Part shown: positions 28,093-39,703 of the stretch, piece by piece
Position numbering within the stretch: the first letter of the stretch is position 1
Layout: every line of letters starts with the position of its first letter
Assembly (NCBI RefSeq): GCF_024713975.1
Contig: NC_091111.1
Span: forward strand, 13,393,001-13,457,000
Length of the DNA: 64,000 nt
Source of the DNA: Paralichthys olivaceus
Lineage: Eukaryota; Chordata; Actinopteri; Pleuronectiformes; Paralichthyidae
Reading direction: 5' to 3'
Translations under genes and position numbers: made by a program
Notes under the pieces: generated by a model
Databases searched by the model: none
The model's input: only the letters and a program-made list of their open reading frames with translations
What the model was told of the DNA's origin: nothing

Positions 28093-31000
28093 ATGATTGA
28101 ACAGGTTTTTGTGGCTTTTCTGCCCCTTCACTTCTCCCAATAGCATCCTTATCCACTTCCTGATTCCAGCTCTTGTCTTTCACCCCCAACAATTCCTAAT
28201 TTAAAAAGCCCCTCTTCATTGCACTTCCACTGGATTACTTTAGCCCTCACACTCAATAACATCCTCTACAACACCCGCAGCATCTCCACTCAGCCCTCTC
28301 ATGCCCATTCAACCTCTCCATTCGCCATCCCAATTCATTTACAGCACATTTTTTACCAGTGTCGGTCTAAGTGCTGAGACGGAAGTCCAAATGCCAGTCC
28401 ATTAGCATAGCTAATTACATTTCAGCAATAATGACACCACATTAAAGAGAGTAAGAAGGGGGAACAAGTCAAAGTGATTATCAAAACAACCCATTTCCCT
28501 TTTCAAGCACCCTCACTCCCTTTTCAGCGGCAGATGTGCAGAGAAGGCGCCGTGTCGTTGACATAAATGTCCAAATATGACGCCCTGAACAGTGTTCATT
28601 CAAGCCAGACCACTGATACAGTAATTTAAGCAATTTCAGCACCTGCAGTACTGACACACGAGGCAAACACACATAAAAAGCAATGAAGTGAGATGAGTGA
28701 ATTAAAGTAAAAAAGTAAAGTTGTTGTGATATTCTGGTAAACATTTAAACAGATATATTATACTTTTAATTATTTTCTGACAGAGATGAAACATTATCCT
28801 GTGGTGCATTGGTGTTTCTAGATTTGAGCTATTATCTGCTTTCTAATTTCCAAAGGCTCCATTATTATGGCAAATACATTCAGCGGAACAAAACCAGATT
28901 TTAACAGACAGAACATGCAGCTAATACAAAGCATCTACTCCACTGGATGCACCGGGGGTCATATCGAAACAGCATTCAGTGCCACTAAGAGTATTAAAAA
29001 GACTCAATTAGGCTTTGAAAAAATATTTGCAGCTTTATGTTTCCCTGCTGCTCTCCCCCATGAATGTGTGTGAAATGATTGGGTGTGTGTGTGTGTGATG
29101 CTTTAGGTGTGAGTGGGAGTGCAGGAGTGGGTCAGACAGTCTAAGCTCTTTATCCAGCTTCAGTGGCCCGCCACACATTACAGGGACGAGTAAAGTGAAA
29201 GCACTGGCGTCAGCAGACTAAATAAATCACTGTGGCCAGAGCAGTAAATTCAGTTATAAGTCTTTTCTTTTGCTGTGAAATAAAAACACAGACTGGAACA
29301 GAGCCAGAACCATCTTCAAAATCCTGTCGCACACAGACACTTAAGTGTATTTATGCTCATCCAGCAGGGGTCATTTTATGTCTTACTAAATGTGAATTGA
29401 AAGAAATTATTTTTGCAGCTTTGGCAGATGTTTGCCTTTTGTTTTTCTCATCCACCAGCCGTCCAGTTAAAATGCCACTCTGTATAGTTATTATTGTTTC
29501 CCATAAAATTTCCTACATATCTGAATGTTCACTCTTTCTTCTCAAACATTCTTGAATTTATTAAAAAGAAGGAAGCCAGGGCTTTGTTGTGCCAGGTGGC
29601 AGGTTGTGTTTGTGTTATGGAGCGTCACAGTGAGAAAGGGCCCTGAGGGACAGGGGTCAGTGTGTGACACAATGGGAAATAACATTTCATAGATACTTGC
29701 ATTGCTTTTGATGTTCAGAGAAGTCAATGAAGAAGGGATGATGGATTCATTACTCTCAAGGAATATGGGGAAATAAATGAGAAAACAGCAGAGGAAGTAA
29801 AAACTTTCCAAAGATCATGAAAGGTTCAGAAAAACCTTTATCTGTAAGAGGCAGATTATTAGATGATACCTCCTGCTCTGTTAACCTCAGGTCAAGCACA
29901 AACCTTGTTTGGTATTAATTAAAATAAGAGGCGTGAAAGTTGCCTCTGATCACCGTCTGGACAAACAGTCTGGATCAAACTAAACTATGGTTTACTACTT
30001 TTTGATATTTCTGACTTTTGGACCAATTGCAGGAAGTTGAGACAGCAACATTAATTTTGCAAACTCTAACTAGTGTCAAGTATGACTACTGAAGGTAACA
30101 TAATGATATTAAAGTGGCAATAAAAAAACTAAATAAACCAGTTCAATCATTTTATCAATTCAAAAGGAAAGACTGCTCCTGGCTGAAATGACAACACGCT
30201 GATGTCAGACATGCGTCTACAAACCAATCAATGTCAAGTATAAGTAAACACAACCCGTCAGACAGAAGTCTTTAGTACGCTCCCTACAATGTAAAAAAGA
30301 CAAGAACCTTGGTTTGCACTTCCACGTGTGAAAGCCTCGACCCATCTGGTGCTCCAAGCAGATTAAATAAAAACTGCGAATTACCCCTTTCCCTCTTAAC
30401 TTGGCCATATGCTGAAATCATCACATTATGTGGCCAGGTGACCTCAGAGTTCAGACCATCACAATCTGACCTCTAAAGTCCCTTCATGTGCTAAATGGAC
30501 GGCCAGAGGCAGAATTTTCCACCGTCCAATCACATCTTGACAGGTGAAAGAAAAAGGGACAGAGGTTTCTGTGGGTGAAAGATAAGAGACTGCACGAGAC
30601 TCTAAAGTATTACAGACAGAGGCTGAATGTGTCTCGGGGTCACAAGCTCAGGTGTCAGGGTTTTAACTGTGAGCACATTGTTCTGCACGTCCATCAAAAC
30701 TATCTGATGCTTCAATCTGACAGACAGGATCAGGGATGGTACAGAGGCACTGAAGGAACTGTATCATAGAATCAGTCTGGCCTGAAGATGTAATACTCTA
30801 CAATGAATGGAACGGTTTACACAGGGTCAATGGAACCATGTAATGCAGAATCCTGTAAATACTCCTTTAATTACATCTATTACGAGGATGGCACTCAGTA
30901 GAGTAGAGGGCATACCTCCACCAAGGCCCAACAGTCCTATTAAATCCAGTCAAGCTTCACCAAATTACACAAACTCATCGATATCAGTCCCCTGAATGTT

Positions 31001-34000
31001 TTCAGATTTTTTAAATTAGTTTTGGGGAAATCCGTTCAGCTGATTTTGTAGGAACAAGCTACCTAACAAACTAACGGACAGGAGTGAAAACATAACCCCT
31101 AAGGTGGTGTAAAAAACAAAAGCAACACAGAATTTATCAAGTGAAGCTTATTTGAGTTGATCCTAATGTTGGAAAACACAGTGACCTTTGTGAAGGTGTG
31201 ATCTTTCAAAGAAGGTTCTGACTGCCCAAACTCCACATTGTGTGGGCGAGTCCCTCATGACCCTAATCTTGTGATACGTCCCTCAAACCTTCAATGCCTG
31301 TCCAGTTAAAAGAGATTACAATCTGATCTGCAATAGAAGCTGTCACTGAGAAGGTAGCAGGGTATAAAACACACAACAGTACAAAGACACATATACACAT
31401 ATACACAAAGCTATCATTTTATGGAGCATTATGTCCTTTTACAGAAGCAGAAGCTGAACCAGACACGGCCAATAAGCCCACGGGGTGAAAAAAGAGCCTG
31501 TGCTGGCGGTCATGTGGCTGCTGCTATGGCAACCGCTTATAAACACAATCTGGAGAGACAAGGAGAAGAAGCAGCCGAATAAACAACCACTCATGCTGCA
31601 GATCTAACCCATGCTGACACTAGTGCCACAGATCTGAGGCAACAACCGAGTAATGGCTCCACGTTGCTCGTCTGGCTTTTCATGAAGACTTGCTCTGGGT
31701 CATTTTTATTGTTCGGCTAAACTGCTGACTCCCAATGGTGTGATAGGTGAGAAAAAAGGCTATTTTTAACAGCCGGTGTTTGTTTCAGTGTCTCTGTGTG
31801 AACACGCTGCGGTATCCAGAGCCGCGGACGATAAATGGCGGTGTCAGAACTAAACAGGAGGCTGGCATGGCTCAAGGTGACCGTCTGCTTCGGCCTTCCT
31901 TGGCTGCGGCCGAACCATAATGTCGCCCCTGGCAACAGGATGTCACCCTGGCTCCGTGCCAGCCTGAGGATCTGTGCCAGTCCCACCAGCAATCAGGAGC
32001 TTAAAAACGGGCATGTGTGCTCTCTCTGGTTCTCCGCCTTGTTGTGTTCTCCAGCGTCTTTTTATTGCTTTTCCTGCCGCCTCTCTCATTTCTGTTTCAT
32101 CAATCCACTGCTCTCAGTGTGGCACTCATGTCTTCCAGATGTGCTGAATTTGCCCTTTAGCCTCTCCTCAACTTTTTTCCCCGACTCAGCATCTCCATTG
32201 AGAAAAATAACATTAGCAGGGGATTATAAATTTAATCTACACAGCATATTTCCTGAAATGCAGCCGCTCCGCTTTGCACAACACAACTCCCCTCAAACAT
32301 TTTTTCTTTCTGTGTTATCTGACCAAATTGTAAGTCCGGCCTACGCGCACACAAAAAAACGACTCAAGCAGGTGCTCCCCAACTAAATGAGACTTTGCTA
32401 ACTTGTTTGCTTGATTGGCCAGCAGACGGTAAAACGCAGAGGTGTAGGTGGGATAGTGTACGCCCACGAAGCAGAAAACGGGTGCAGCGCTTTTCTCATT
32501 AATGAGAGACAACAAACGGGCAAATTCCACAGCATATGGAGGAGTTCAGGCTGGGAGGTGTTCAAAGCGGCCTTGCCGTTCTCTGCCATATGGTGTCACT
32601 AATTGCTGTTTTTTTTTTTACCGCTACAGAGAGGTACACCAAAAGAGATGGTTGAAGGGAGATAGACACAAGACCCAAAATCTGGGGCGAAAACTTTTGA
32701 TTGTTTTGCATCGAGCGGCGACTAACTGCTTCCAAATGAGCCTGAGGGGGGTGTAGTTCATTTCATGCTACCTGGTGATTTGTGGGACGTGGCTAATTTC
32801 AGAACATTTTTCTCTCCTGAGAGGAGGAGTGGAATATGTTAATCTAGTCAGGATTTTAAAGACGTATACATGGTATTAGATTACCTAAATCTCAGGTGGT
32901 GAGAAATTACATTGCAACCAGGTTTTCCTTTCAAAAAAACAAGTGAGCATTTGCACACAAACATAACTAATTTTAAAATAATTACCCCATTGGAGAGACA
33001 CACAAAAGCAAACCTCCCTGAGCAAAGGCAACATTGATTATATTAAGAGCTGTCATTTGGGACCAAGCTTGTTACTACCTAAAACTGCATTCCAAAGACA
33101 AAGAACTCATGTTTGAGTAATGTTATGCTCCACTTGCGCTACTAGCCATTTCAAGTGAAGACTAATGAATAAAACGTAGGAGTGTTCCTCTTTGATTCTC
33201 ACAAAAGTGTCTTGATGATATCATCACAGCTTCAGCTCCCGTCTCCCAGGAGATGGACGGCGACCAGGACACATCAAATAAAATGACGCGTCAAACTGGA
33301 TGCCATGTGCCCCCGGTAAATAAGCTAATGTGATCACGTACTCAGAGGAAGACAAACATAGCACAAAGAGTGACACATGGAAAAAAAAAACGAATTGTGA
33401 CTGATGTTCAGGCAAATCCATTCACACCACAGGCAGCATGTCAGACTTCAGAGTACTGTATCTACTCCAACCATAAATGTGCCTGTGGTTGTGGCCCATG
33501 TTAAACAAAGAGTTCCCAGAAACCCTCATCTGTAAGGTTAACCACGGCAACAAGGTTTATCTTATCTAAGATGCTTTCATGCAGCTGGACGTCAACAATA
33601 AAGCAACTGTTGGTAAAAGGAGTATTTGGTGTGAATAGATAAAGGTTTCAGGGGCCGACGCACAGACACACCCCCGACCGCAGAAGACTATTTTTGGAAC
33701 GAGCTACACACAGTTTTATTTACAGCTCCTGTCAACTTGTGCCTTAGAATGTTGAATGTGACTCTTAAATGTAGCTACAAGTACAGGACTTTCTTCTGCA
33801 TATTCTTTACACAAATATCTGCAACATCTCCAGAAAATACCCAGAAACACTCGAGTTCTTTGGTGTAGATGAAAAAATATCACGCAGCTCCCAAAAACAG
33901 GGATGTCTCCATTTTTGGGTAAAACACTGCATCCTATCATTTAAAGTAACTGCTTAATTCTCACTACGCATCTGCATCAATCTGTTTTCACACTGAAGAG

Positions 34001-35250
34001 ACGGCTTAAGGGGACGCTTCTAAATTTAGATCAATCACGATACCCTTGGGATTCAAAGTGCGCACCAGCACCTGCACAGAGTGATGCAGAGGAGCCACGT
34101 GTGCCGGTGATGCTGTTCTCGGCTTTCACAGAAACTGCCACCTCAGAAGCCGTGCAGGGGGCAGCCATGTTGGATCTCAGCTCTGGTGTCACCTGACTTT
34201 CCTGTTACTTTGGAAGTGTCATCAGTGCGATCCTGCTGTCAGCATGGGGAGGAGATGCAGTGTTTAATGGTAGAGGCTGTTATGGCAACATTATTTAACA
34301 TGTAGGTGGAGTAAAATACTGAATAAATGTTAATATCTGCCGCAAATACAGTGTGAGATAAGATAAGAAATTGCTTAGTTTTATATTCCAAAGGTTAAAA
34401 AGAATAAACATAACATCTGTAACTTGAGCCACAATAAGTTACACTGTAAGTACAGTAGGATGAGGATGTGATACGGCTGAGTTAAGAGGGGGGGATAGAC
34501 TTCATCCTGTCAGCTCCTCTGGGGATTAGTTTTGCTATTGTCTGCTTCCCTGTCTATCCACGATTAGAGGACGCACATGCACATGCAGTCTATGTGCACA
34601 TTAACACTGCAAGCCCACAGCAAGCATGTGCACACACAAACACAGACAGTAAACACCCACAAGAACAATGCAATAACACACTCTCTCACACACTGGGTTG
34701 TTTAATCCCATTTGCTTTGATTGGTCCTACCTAACATTAAAAGCCTTCGTTTGATGGCTGCATATCTGCCATGCTGCATAATTCCATGCACAGACTGGCA
34801 GCTGCATTCACCTCCACCTCTGCTCTCAATAAAAAGGAGAAAGAACTCCACAGAAAGTAAAGCAAACTAAAACACTGATAGTAACTGAATGTGGGACAAA
34901 GCAATGATTGATAAGAACCTGAATGCTTCCAGTGTACTTGAATACTGCGTGCTGTGACATTGCATATCCCTCTCAGTTATGTCCTTCCCATGCCACAGAT
35001 TTGTGAAGCCCTATCCAACAGCCCAGACTTGTGGGGTCATGAGATGCATGTAAGGCATTTTTTACAGCAACAGCAAGTGTCTTCAGTCTCACATGTTTTG
35101 CTGTGTCATGCCAAGCACCGGGTCACCTCTAAAAAACACTGCAAACCGAGGCGGAGCAGTGTGAGTAAGCATTTTACACCTACCTTGCAGCTTCTGCATC
35201 ACGTTGGTGATGTCCCGAGTGGAGTGTCCATAGTGCCTTGGTGATGCCAT
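1..35250 (-). CDS. syne1: syne1 (nesprin-1), 5' part of the gene; 3' part lies beyond the left edge
   Basis: Nesprin-1 is a giant spectrin-repeat protein. It binds actin through N-terminal CH domains and, in long isoforms, anchors the nuclear envelope to the cytoskeleton via a C-terminal KASH domain (outside this window). I read 32 coding exons, listed 5' to 3': 35184-35250, 21640-21701, 16898-16993, 16121-16204, 14153-14173, 13789-13881, 12654-12826, 12334-12530, 11351-11463, 10829-10867, 9064-9171, 8639-8776, 8290-8454, 8086-8198, 7791-7959, 7486-7582, 5484-5689, 4856-5020, 4536-4688, 3837-3980, 3508-3684, 3076-3234, 2665-2829, 2381-2515, 1915-2076, 1579-1787, 1381-1489, 1114-1278, 861-1034, 492-656, 153-293, 1-46 (partial). 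All have GT-AG borders, and every junction keeps phase, giving about 1,403 residues. Order and sequence follow human SYNE1 from its first residue. The start ATG at 35250 has a strong context (gccATGg). The adjacent myct1 supports SYNE1 rather than SYNE2. Which teleost paralogue (a or b) this is cannot be decided here. Confidence 0.95.
134..152. repeat. CA microsatellite containing a syne1 5' splice site
   Basis: The intron after exon 153-293 begins (minus strand) with gtgtgtgtgtgtgtgtgtga, so the splice donor is the first unit of a GT run. Confidence 0.9.
6500..6523. repeat. 24-nt poly-C run in a syne1 intron
   Basis: Uninterrupted C on the plus strand. Its length is likely to vary and to be unreliable in sequencing. 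Confidence 0.95.
6942..7007. repeat. GA microsatellite
   Basis: Almost perfect AG repeat in the same syne1 intron as the poly-C run. Confidence 0.95.
9172..11350 (-). other. syne1 introns flanking the 39-nt exon
   Basis: Apart from exon 10829-10867, no coding sequence was recognised here. Short ORFs near 9866-10078 and 10241-10432 lack splice or family support. Confidence 0.6.
10829..10867 (-). CDS. syne1: short 39-nt syne1 exon between CH2 and the first spectrin-like repeat
   Basis: Encodes 13 residues (RGLAARDIEEMLE) in phase 0 with acceptor gccccgcag and donor gtaggt. It lies in the 2.2-kb gap between exons 11351-11463 and 9064-9171. It occupies the position where human SYNE1 has an unrelated-looking segment (around PGFPSFANSVQNFK, from memory). 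Splice signals and phase fit, but the sequence is short and not obviously conserved, so it could be alternative or fish-specific. Confidence 0.55.
11351..12826 (-). CDS. syne1: syne1 inter-CH linker and CH2 exons
   Basis: Exon 12654-12826 encodes a Ser/Thr/Pro-rich linker (residues about 142-185) and the start of CH2 (ARKALLRWVQQTATK). Exon 12334-12530 encodes GLEVKDFGPSWRTGLAFFAV and on to LDPE. Exon 11351-11463 completes the domain with DVDVDKPDEKSIMTYVAQFL. CH2 spans roughly residues 186-290. The key WRTGLAF and DVDKPDEKSIMTYV motifs are intact and almost identical to human SYNE1. Confidence 0.95.
13789..21701 (-). CDS. syne1: syne1 CH1 exons (first calponin-homology domain)
   Basis: Exons 21640-21701, 16898-16993, 16121-16204, 14153-14173 and 13789-13881 encode residues 23-141. 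Recognisable stretches are KRTFTKWINSHLAK, VVKDLFEDIKDGVMLLALLE, RIHWVANIGTALNFLEGRK and DGRPSIVLGLVWTIILYFQ. These are the hallmark helices of an actin-binding type-1 CH domain; the first stretch corresponds to actin-binding site 1. Phases join as G|AT, then 0/0/0/0. CH1 works in tandem with CH2 to bind F-actin. Confidence 0.95.
14153..14173 (-). CDS. syne1: 21-nt syne1 microexon inside CH1 (SAYRGSP)
   Basis: The seven codons SAYRGSP are flanked by an acceptor (ccctccag) and a donor (gtcagtg). They sit between exons encoding FLEGRK and IKLVNINS, both phase 0, so inclusion or skipping keeps the frame. As I recall, human SYNE1 has SMYRGSP at the same place, and it is absent from some isoforms. 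That match of sequence and position makes a real, probably alternative, microexon very likely, although 21 bases alone would not be convincing. Confidence 0.85.
14822..14880. repeat. fragment of a dispersed teleost repeat (family not assigned)
   Basis: The stretch around 'ttagctgacgcttttatcc' and 'agcgacttacaat' is a string I recall from many unrelated fish loci. I cannot assign it to a named family, and no terminal repeats or target-site duplications were delimited. Confidence 0.45.
15547..15612. repeat. CA microsatellite
   Basis: CA repeat with one GACA interruption, intronic. Confidence 0.95.
17865..17921. repeat. GT microsatellite
   Basis: Uninterrupted GT repeat, intronic. It generates spurious Cys-Val and Thr-His ORFs on both strands. 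Confidence 0.95.
18827..18898. repeat. compound poly-C / CA / CAC repeat
   Basis: Fifteen C's, then a CA run, then a CAC triplet run, intronic. Confidence 0.9.
20395..20530. repeat. degraded dispersed repeat resembling a common teleost element
   Basis: The order of short blocks 'tagcttagcattaaa', 'ggggaaacattagc' and 'tctgtccaaatgtaa' resembles a repeat I recall from many fish introns. It is strongly diverged, and the family name and borders are unknown to me. Confidence 0.35.
21371..21424. repeat. GT microsatellite
   Basis: Uninterrupted TG repeat about 220 bp from exon 21640-21701. Confidence 0.95.
22966..23003. repeat. GT microsatellite
   Basis: GT repeat with one GC interruption, in the syne1 intron. 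Confidence 0.9.
23262..23319. repeat. CA microsatellite
   Basis: CA repeat, nearly perfect after the first few units. Confidence 0.95.
23832..23872. repeat. CA microsatellite
   Basis: CA repeat with an AACC interruption, 0.3 kb downstream of the alternative first exon. Confidence 0.9.
24184..24268 (-). CDS. syne1: probable alternative first coding exon of syne1
   Basis: An open frame beginning MARRAGGEAS and ending FHYLR is followed by a strong donor (G|gtgagt). Its final G joins the AT at the start of exon 21640-21701 exactly as the canonical first exon does, so it would give FHYLR-DEQEAVQ without frame change. The ATG context (aagATGg) is strong. An in-frame upstream ATG at 24328 would add 20 residues but has a poor context (T at -3). 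The frame stays open further upstream to about 24484. Minus-strand NF-Y (ATTGG) and CRE-like (TGACATCA) motifs lie 0.6 kb upstream. I do not recognise this N-terminus from human SYNE1, and there is no transcript evidence. Confidence 0.6.
24860..24905 (-). promoter_or_regulatory. candidate promoter elements for the alternative syne1 first exon
   Basis: An NF-Y type CCAAT box with good flanks (gccaatcagag, about 24868-24878; reads ATTGG on the minus strand) lies 14 bp from a CRE-like site (tgatgtcaca, about 24893-24902; TGACATCA on the minus strand). A CT-rich tract follows at 24750-24830. No TATA box is apparent. The pairing is typical of a TATA-less vertebrate promoter firing leftward to exon 24184-24268. 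This is inference from motifs only. Confidence 0.35.
27094..27121. repeat. GA microsatellite
   Basis: Short AG repeat, intronic. Confidence 0.9.
28039..28088. repeat. CA microsatellite
   Basis: Uninterrupted CA repeat, intronic. Confidence 0.95.
30900..31115. repeat. probable dispersed teleost repeat fragment
   Basis: The segment running from 'agggcatacctccaccaag' to 'aaactaacggacaggagtg' resembles an element I have seen repeatedly in fish genomes (cacctccaccaaggc ... ttcagctgattttgtagga ... aaacataac). The family is not assigned, and there is no coding capacity. Confidence 0.45.
35184..35250 (-). CDS. syne1: syne1 canonical first coding exon
   Basis: Encodes 22 residues beginning MASPRHYGHS and ending NVMQKLQ, then one base (G) that joins AT of the next exon to make Asp. 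Human SYNE1 begins with the same pattern (RDIANVMQRLQ-DEQE). The ATG has a strong Kozak context, and the donor is gtaggt. The next coding exon is 13.5 kb away (21640-21701). The 5' UTR and promoter presumably lie in 35251 to about 35650; no TATA box was recognised there. Confidence 0.9.
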
Positions 35251-35693
35251 GGCGCCGTCCTAAGGTCACCGAAGTCACGTCACAACTCCTCAGGATTCCG
35301 ACAGGGCTGCGGCAGTTTTTATGTCTTCACACACACTCACTGCAGGACATCCAAGCTGCATCATGTCCATGTAGCTGTGCTTCTCCTCTCAAGTCATCCC
35401 TGTTGCAGTCTGCAATCCTCAGACTCAGTGAAGCTCCTCCCCCGGTGATGATGTAAGTGCATACTGTATGTGTATGAGAGCATGCATGTGTGTGTCTGTG
35501 TGTGTATTGAACATCTCGGAGGTCCCCTCCCTCGCCCGAGCCTTTTACTTCTACAGATAAGACAGCTTCCGAGTTTACGTGCACTGCCACCTGCTGTCCA
35601 ATCCAAAGCGAGGATTCTTGCATCTCTTTCAGGCATCAGGACCAATGATGTGCAGGGTGTCTTCTCATGCCTGCTGCTGCCGCTGTAAGAGGT

Positions 35694-35699
<6 letters not shown>

Positions 35700-35730
<31 letters not shown>
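35700..35730. repeat. GT microsatellite near the canonical syne1 5' end
   Basis: GT repeat about 450 bp upstream of the canonical start codon. Confidence 0.95.
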
Positions 35731-35732
<2 letters not shown>

Positions 35733-37869
35733 AGAGAAAGTGAGAAGAAGAACAGAATTAGCTGCAGCAAACCTGTTAAAGCAACAACACATGACTCACT
35801 TAATATGTATTTCTTTAGCCACATAAAAGGAAAAATCCACATTATGAATCCTGTAATGACGATACTGATGTATTGAAGAAAAGAAAATGTAATATTAAGG
35901 TTTAAAAATAACAAACTCCTCCTTTAAAATCACTTTGCATGATACATTCAAATATTGCAGATGGAATGAAAAATAGTGATTATGGTTAGACGATCAATAA
36001 TCAAAGATGGCTCTAAATCAAGATATAGCTACTCCACAGCAGATCAATGCCACTCTTTGAAATACAGGAGGGAGGTGTGATGAACCACTCGGCTCGGAGC
36101 ACTTATCGCGATGTGCAATCCCATTAGACGAGACCTTTCATCATCATCTCTGGAGAGCTCTTAGAGCAGTTGAGAGAGGGCACGGCAACATGCAATAAAG
36201 TGAGAGGCAGAGGAGCGGGCACGAAAAGTATAAAAGTTGATAAATGATCATTGATCGGTTCAGTTTTGGTTTTCGACGTAGCGCACATTCAATTCAATCA
36301 GCTGTGACAGGCCTTCTAAGATTAATTTATGGAATGGATTCCTGTTATTAGGACGGTGACTGTGGGAGCAGGTGAAGGATGAGGACAATCCATCTGTGAA
36401 TCCAGATTTTTACCGCTCTGTAGTTTCCAGGCACCGTTTTGAAGCTCTGCTGTGTGTTTGTCAGCAGCCACTGAGTAAACAAGATGTTTGCTTATGGGAA
36501 AAAACTGTCAGCTAGTCAAAATGGCATGGGGGAGGGGTAACGGTAGAGACTTTTTTTAGAGGAATTGTTGAACATGAAAAGCAGGATGATAAGGTATCAC
36601 CACCAAATATATTCTATACCACTTTTTCTTTGCATTGTTAATAAAGAAATTATAATATATCCTATAATTTGGACAAATATATTTCTAATACACCCAAATA
36701 ACAGGCATTCACAAATCTTATAGCAAAGCCTGGGGCCAAATCAATAACCTTGCTAGTTTGACCTTAACCCTCCCAGTAACAACACAATCACTTCATCCTA
36801 GTAGATTAATTTAAACCATTCTGTGTTTGAGCTGTTTGACTTGCCAGTGCAGTGAATCATTGAGAGATGTAGCTGGACTGGCCGGCTCCTCCGCAGCACG
36901 GACTGACTGCTGATTCCTACATTTTTCACGCAGCTCAGCTCGGGGTGACCTCTATCGTCCAGAGCCCCTCAGGACCAAACACATTCAGCAAAAGGGAGAG
37001 AGGCAACCGCTGCAGCAGAGAGGGGAGCAGAGACAAAGCACGTGGGTCAATAGGAAATCTTCCTATAGTAGTCAAACCCTTCCTTGTTAGAATCCGTTTT
37101 CTTATCTAATCATTGCACAGGCACAGAGCTGGGACCAGGACCGCCAGTGTGGTAATCTCTGTCATACACAGTCAGCAGTTTTCTAAAATCTCATTAGAAA
37201 GTTCACTGTCGACCTGCAAGTCAAAATCAACATAATGCCCAAAAAGGAAATAGTGTTCTGCAACTCTGTTTAATGTGCTGCAAAGAGAATCGGTCTAAAT
37301 AAGCTTTTTAATCTTGTACCGACTCAGGTTTTTCCTGGAACACAGGGAAGAAAACATGGTTACAAATGATACTAAATTAATTACACTGAATCCCTGTTTG
37401 TATACCAAGGTTATAAAGATGTGGAATTTACTCACTACACATTTTTCATTTGGAAAAAAGCCACAGGTTAATGCAACCACTGCAAAAAGTGTAGGCTAAG
37501 TGATTGTGCCATTAGAGCTGCACTATGTTTGTGATCTCACAACCTGTGGGATCTTTTCCACAAGTAAGGAGGATGCTGGAGTGCATGTGTATAATATAAT
37601 TATCGGTTCAGTATATGGAGGACACTGTATTTCATGTCATGAGGAGCCGGTTGCATGTTGAGTAGGAGATGCTAAGTTGGCTCGTAGAGGATTTCTGTGA
37701 GAAAATAGAGGCTGATTACCTGACATGGATGTTTTCTTTCATTTGCACTGTGCGAAACAGTCAAGATCACGTGTTTAAACGACTGGGAGGAAGTGGAGCT
37801 GCACGGTAAGGGTGGAGTATTCCTCCATCTAGTGGTGAGACGTGGGAACACTCCACACTCTAAGCTTTA

Positions 37870-38040
37870 TGGAGCAGAAGTTTTGTTTTAGGTTTATACA
37901 AAAACAACTGAATGGATTACAATGAATCTTGGTGGAAGGAGAAATAATCCATTAGAATTTGGTGTGGATCCGGATCAGGGGGTGGAGCCAAGATTTTTCT
38001 TTTGACCGGTGTTTTAAAACATTTTCATTTATTTCACAGA
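37870..38040. repeat. probable dispersed teleost repeat fragment
   Basis: Contains the block 'acaatgaatcttggtggaag' followed by 'ggtgtggatccggatcaggg' and a T-rich end. I recall this arrangement from many fish loci. Borders are approximate and the family is unassigned. Confidence 0.5.
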
Positions 38041-39703
38041 GAATAATTCATATACTTTGATTAAAGAAAATCAGCCATGATTAGGATACTGATATTTATG
38101 ATTGTTTGTAATCAGCTGCAGATCCAAATAAAATCCAGATCTAGTGAATTTAGCATAAAATATAATTATATTTTGTTTCTATAATATTGTATTGAGTGCA
38201 GTCCAAGAACAGCAAAATCTATTATTCAAGAGCTTGTTCAGGTTTTGATTTATGAAACCTGCATACTTAGAAACTACTGACTGTTCTTGATGATTTTCAC
38301 AACACAGCAATAATACAGTGTAGTTCTTTGCAGACTACATTGTTTAAGTCCTTACACAAATCTAATTTCTTTATCAAGATATCAACTGAAATTTTGAGGC
38401 CAAGAGTTTAAGCTATCAAGCGCAAAGGAATTCTCCTCCACTTAAGAACAGAACAGTGTTCACCTCCAGTTCCCCTGAAACAGTAATGGGTGTTTGCAAG
38501 TTATTTGGGACAGGTTTTACAGCAGAGGCAAATATTAAAGGTTTCTGTCTTCGTCTTACTGAATGGGATCCATATGACTTACTTGATGCTGATGGGGCAA
38601 ACAGGCTGGTCTACATTAGATACATACCAATAAGAAGACTTGCATCCTTCCTCGTGTGACTGCACTGATGACCTTGCAGATTTGGCTCAAGGGGATTAAA
38701 ACAACGCTGAGTGAGGGAGCAACAAAGAGAAACATGAGGAGCTTCATTTTCATTCACTGTATCCTGATTGGTCATGGATGGAAAAAGAAAAACACTCAAA
38801 AGTAAAACATGCTGGTGCATTCAAAGAGTAACGTGCAGCTTTTTTATCTTATCGAGGAACAATGTTTTTACTGGATCTCTCCAACCAGACGTCTCATGCA
38901 GGCACCGCTGACCTGGCAGACAATGTGGAAAGACTGAGGTTACTAGCAAAGATGCTGCAAATCACAAACGGCATCTGGAATGCTCAGAAATGCTCCAGAG
39001 TTGCTTTTTTTTTTTTGCATCAGCACAACTTAGAATTAAAAGCACTTACAGCATTGCCACCATAATTTCCAGATGTGGTTTTGACGTCAACACCAATTTC
39101 AGACCCAGATTTGTAACTGCTGGAGCGGGTGATGGCAAAACTGTCACCTGTGGTCTCTGTGGTGGAAGAAAAAAATATGAGGAATAAAAATATTGGTGAG
39201 TGTGGTGCACTTTCCTATGGTGAAAGCTGAAGAAGTGAGTCTTGTGGCGCTGGGGTGACACTGTTTCACATTAATCAACCTGAAGGAAATGATGGGGGAG
39301 GAAGTGATTATAGCAACACCCCGTCTCCCAACCTCCAGGATCTCTGTCCTGCACAGATAAGCCCCTCCTGTTGCTAATTTCAAGCAGAAAAGCAGGAAAT
39401 GTGACAGTGTAGTTTTCCGCTTCCATAAACAAGACGGCTGCCAGGGTTAGCTGCCAGTCCTGAGTGCCTCTGGGGCTGAGGCGCTCTCTGAGGGGGACAG
39501 ACATACTGACAGGGAAAGTGAGCAAGGGACGAAAGAGGGAGAAAGTGAGAGAACGGGAAAGAGGGCAGGCAAAAAAGACAGGGAAAAAAGAAAGAGGAGC
39601 AAGAGTTGACAGAAGAAAAGGAGCAGAAGAAGAAGAGAGAGTCAAATAAAGACTGAGTTGAGTCTCTCTCTCTCTCTTCTCCTCTAACTGAACAGATTAA
39701 GTC

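Larger units (their letters stand above)
24269..35183 (-). other. syne1 first intron (from canonical exon 1)
   Basis: About 11 kb of the first intron. It contains the CCAAT/CRE candidate promoter near 24.87 kb, a GA tract (27094-27121), a CA tract (28039-28088), a CTCF-like motif (27477-27491) and a probable dispersed repeat (30900-31115). A 183-codon plus-strand ORF at 31835-32386 shows no recognisable family. Nothing else was supported. Confidence 0.55.
35251..39703. other. intergenic region between syne1 and myct1
   Basis: 4.5 kb between the divergent genes syne1 (minus) and myct1 (plus). It should hold the canonical syne1 5' UTR and promoter at its left end and the myct1 promoter at its right end (purine-rich 39480-39650, then a CT tract at 39661-39683). 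It contains a GT tract (35700-35730) and a probable dispersed repeat (37870-38040). No further gene was recognised. Confidence 0.6.

Noticed and set aside
31835-32386. 183-codon plus-strand ORF in the first syne1 intron
   Set aside because: Low-complexity Ser/Phe/Leu-rich sequence, no recognised domain, no splice or promoter context. Kept only as a mention in the intron entry.
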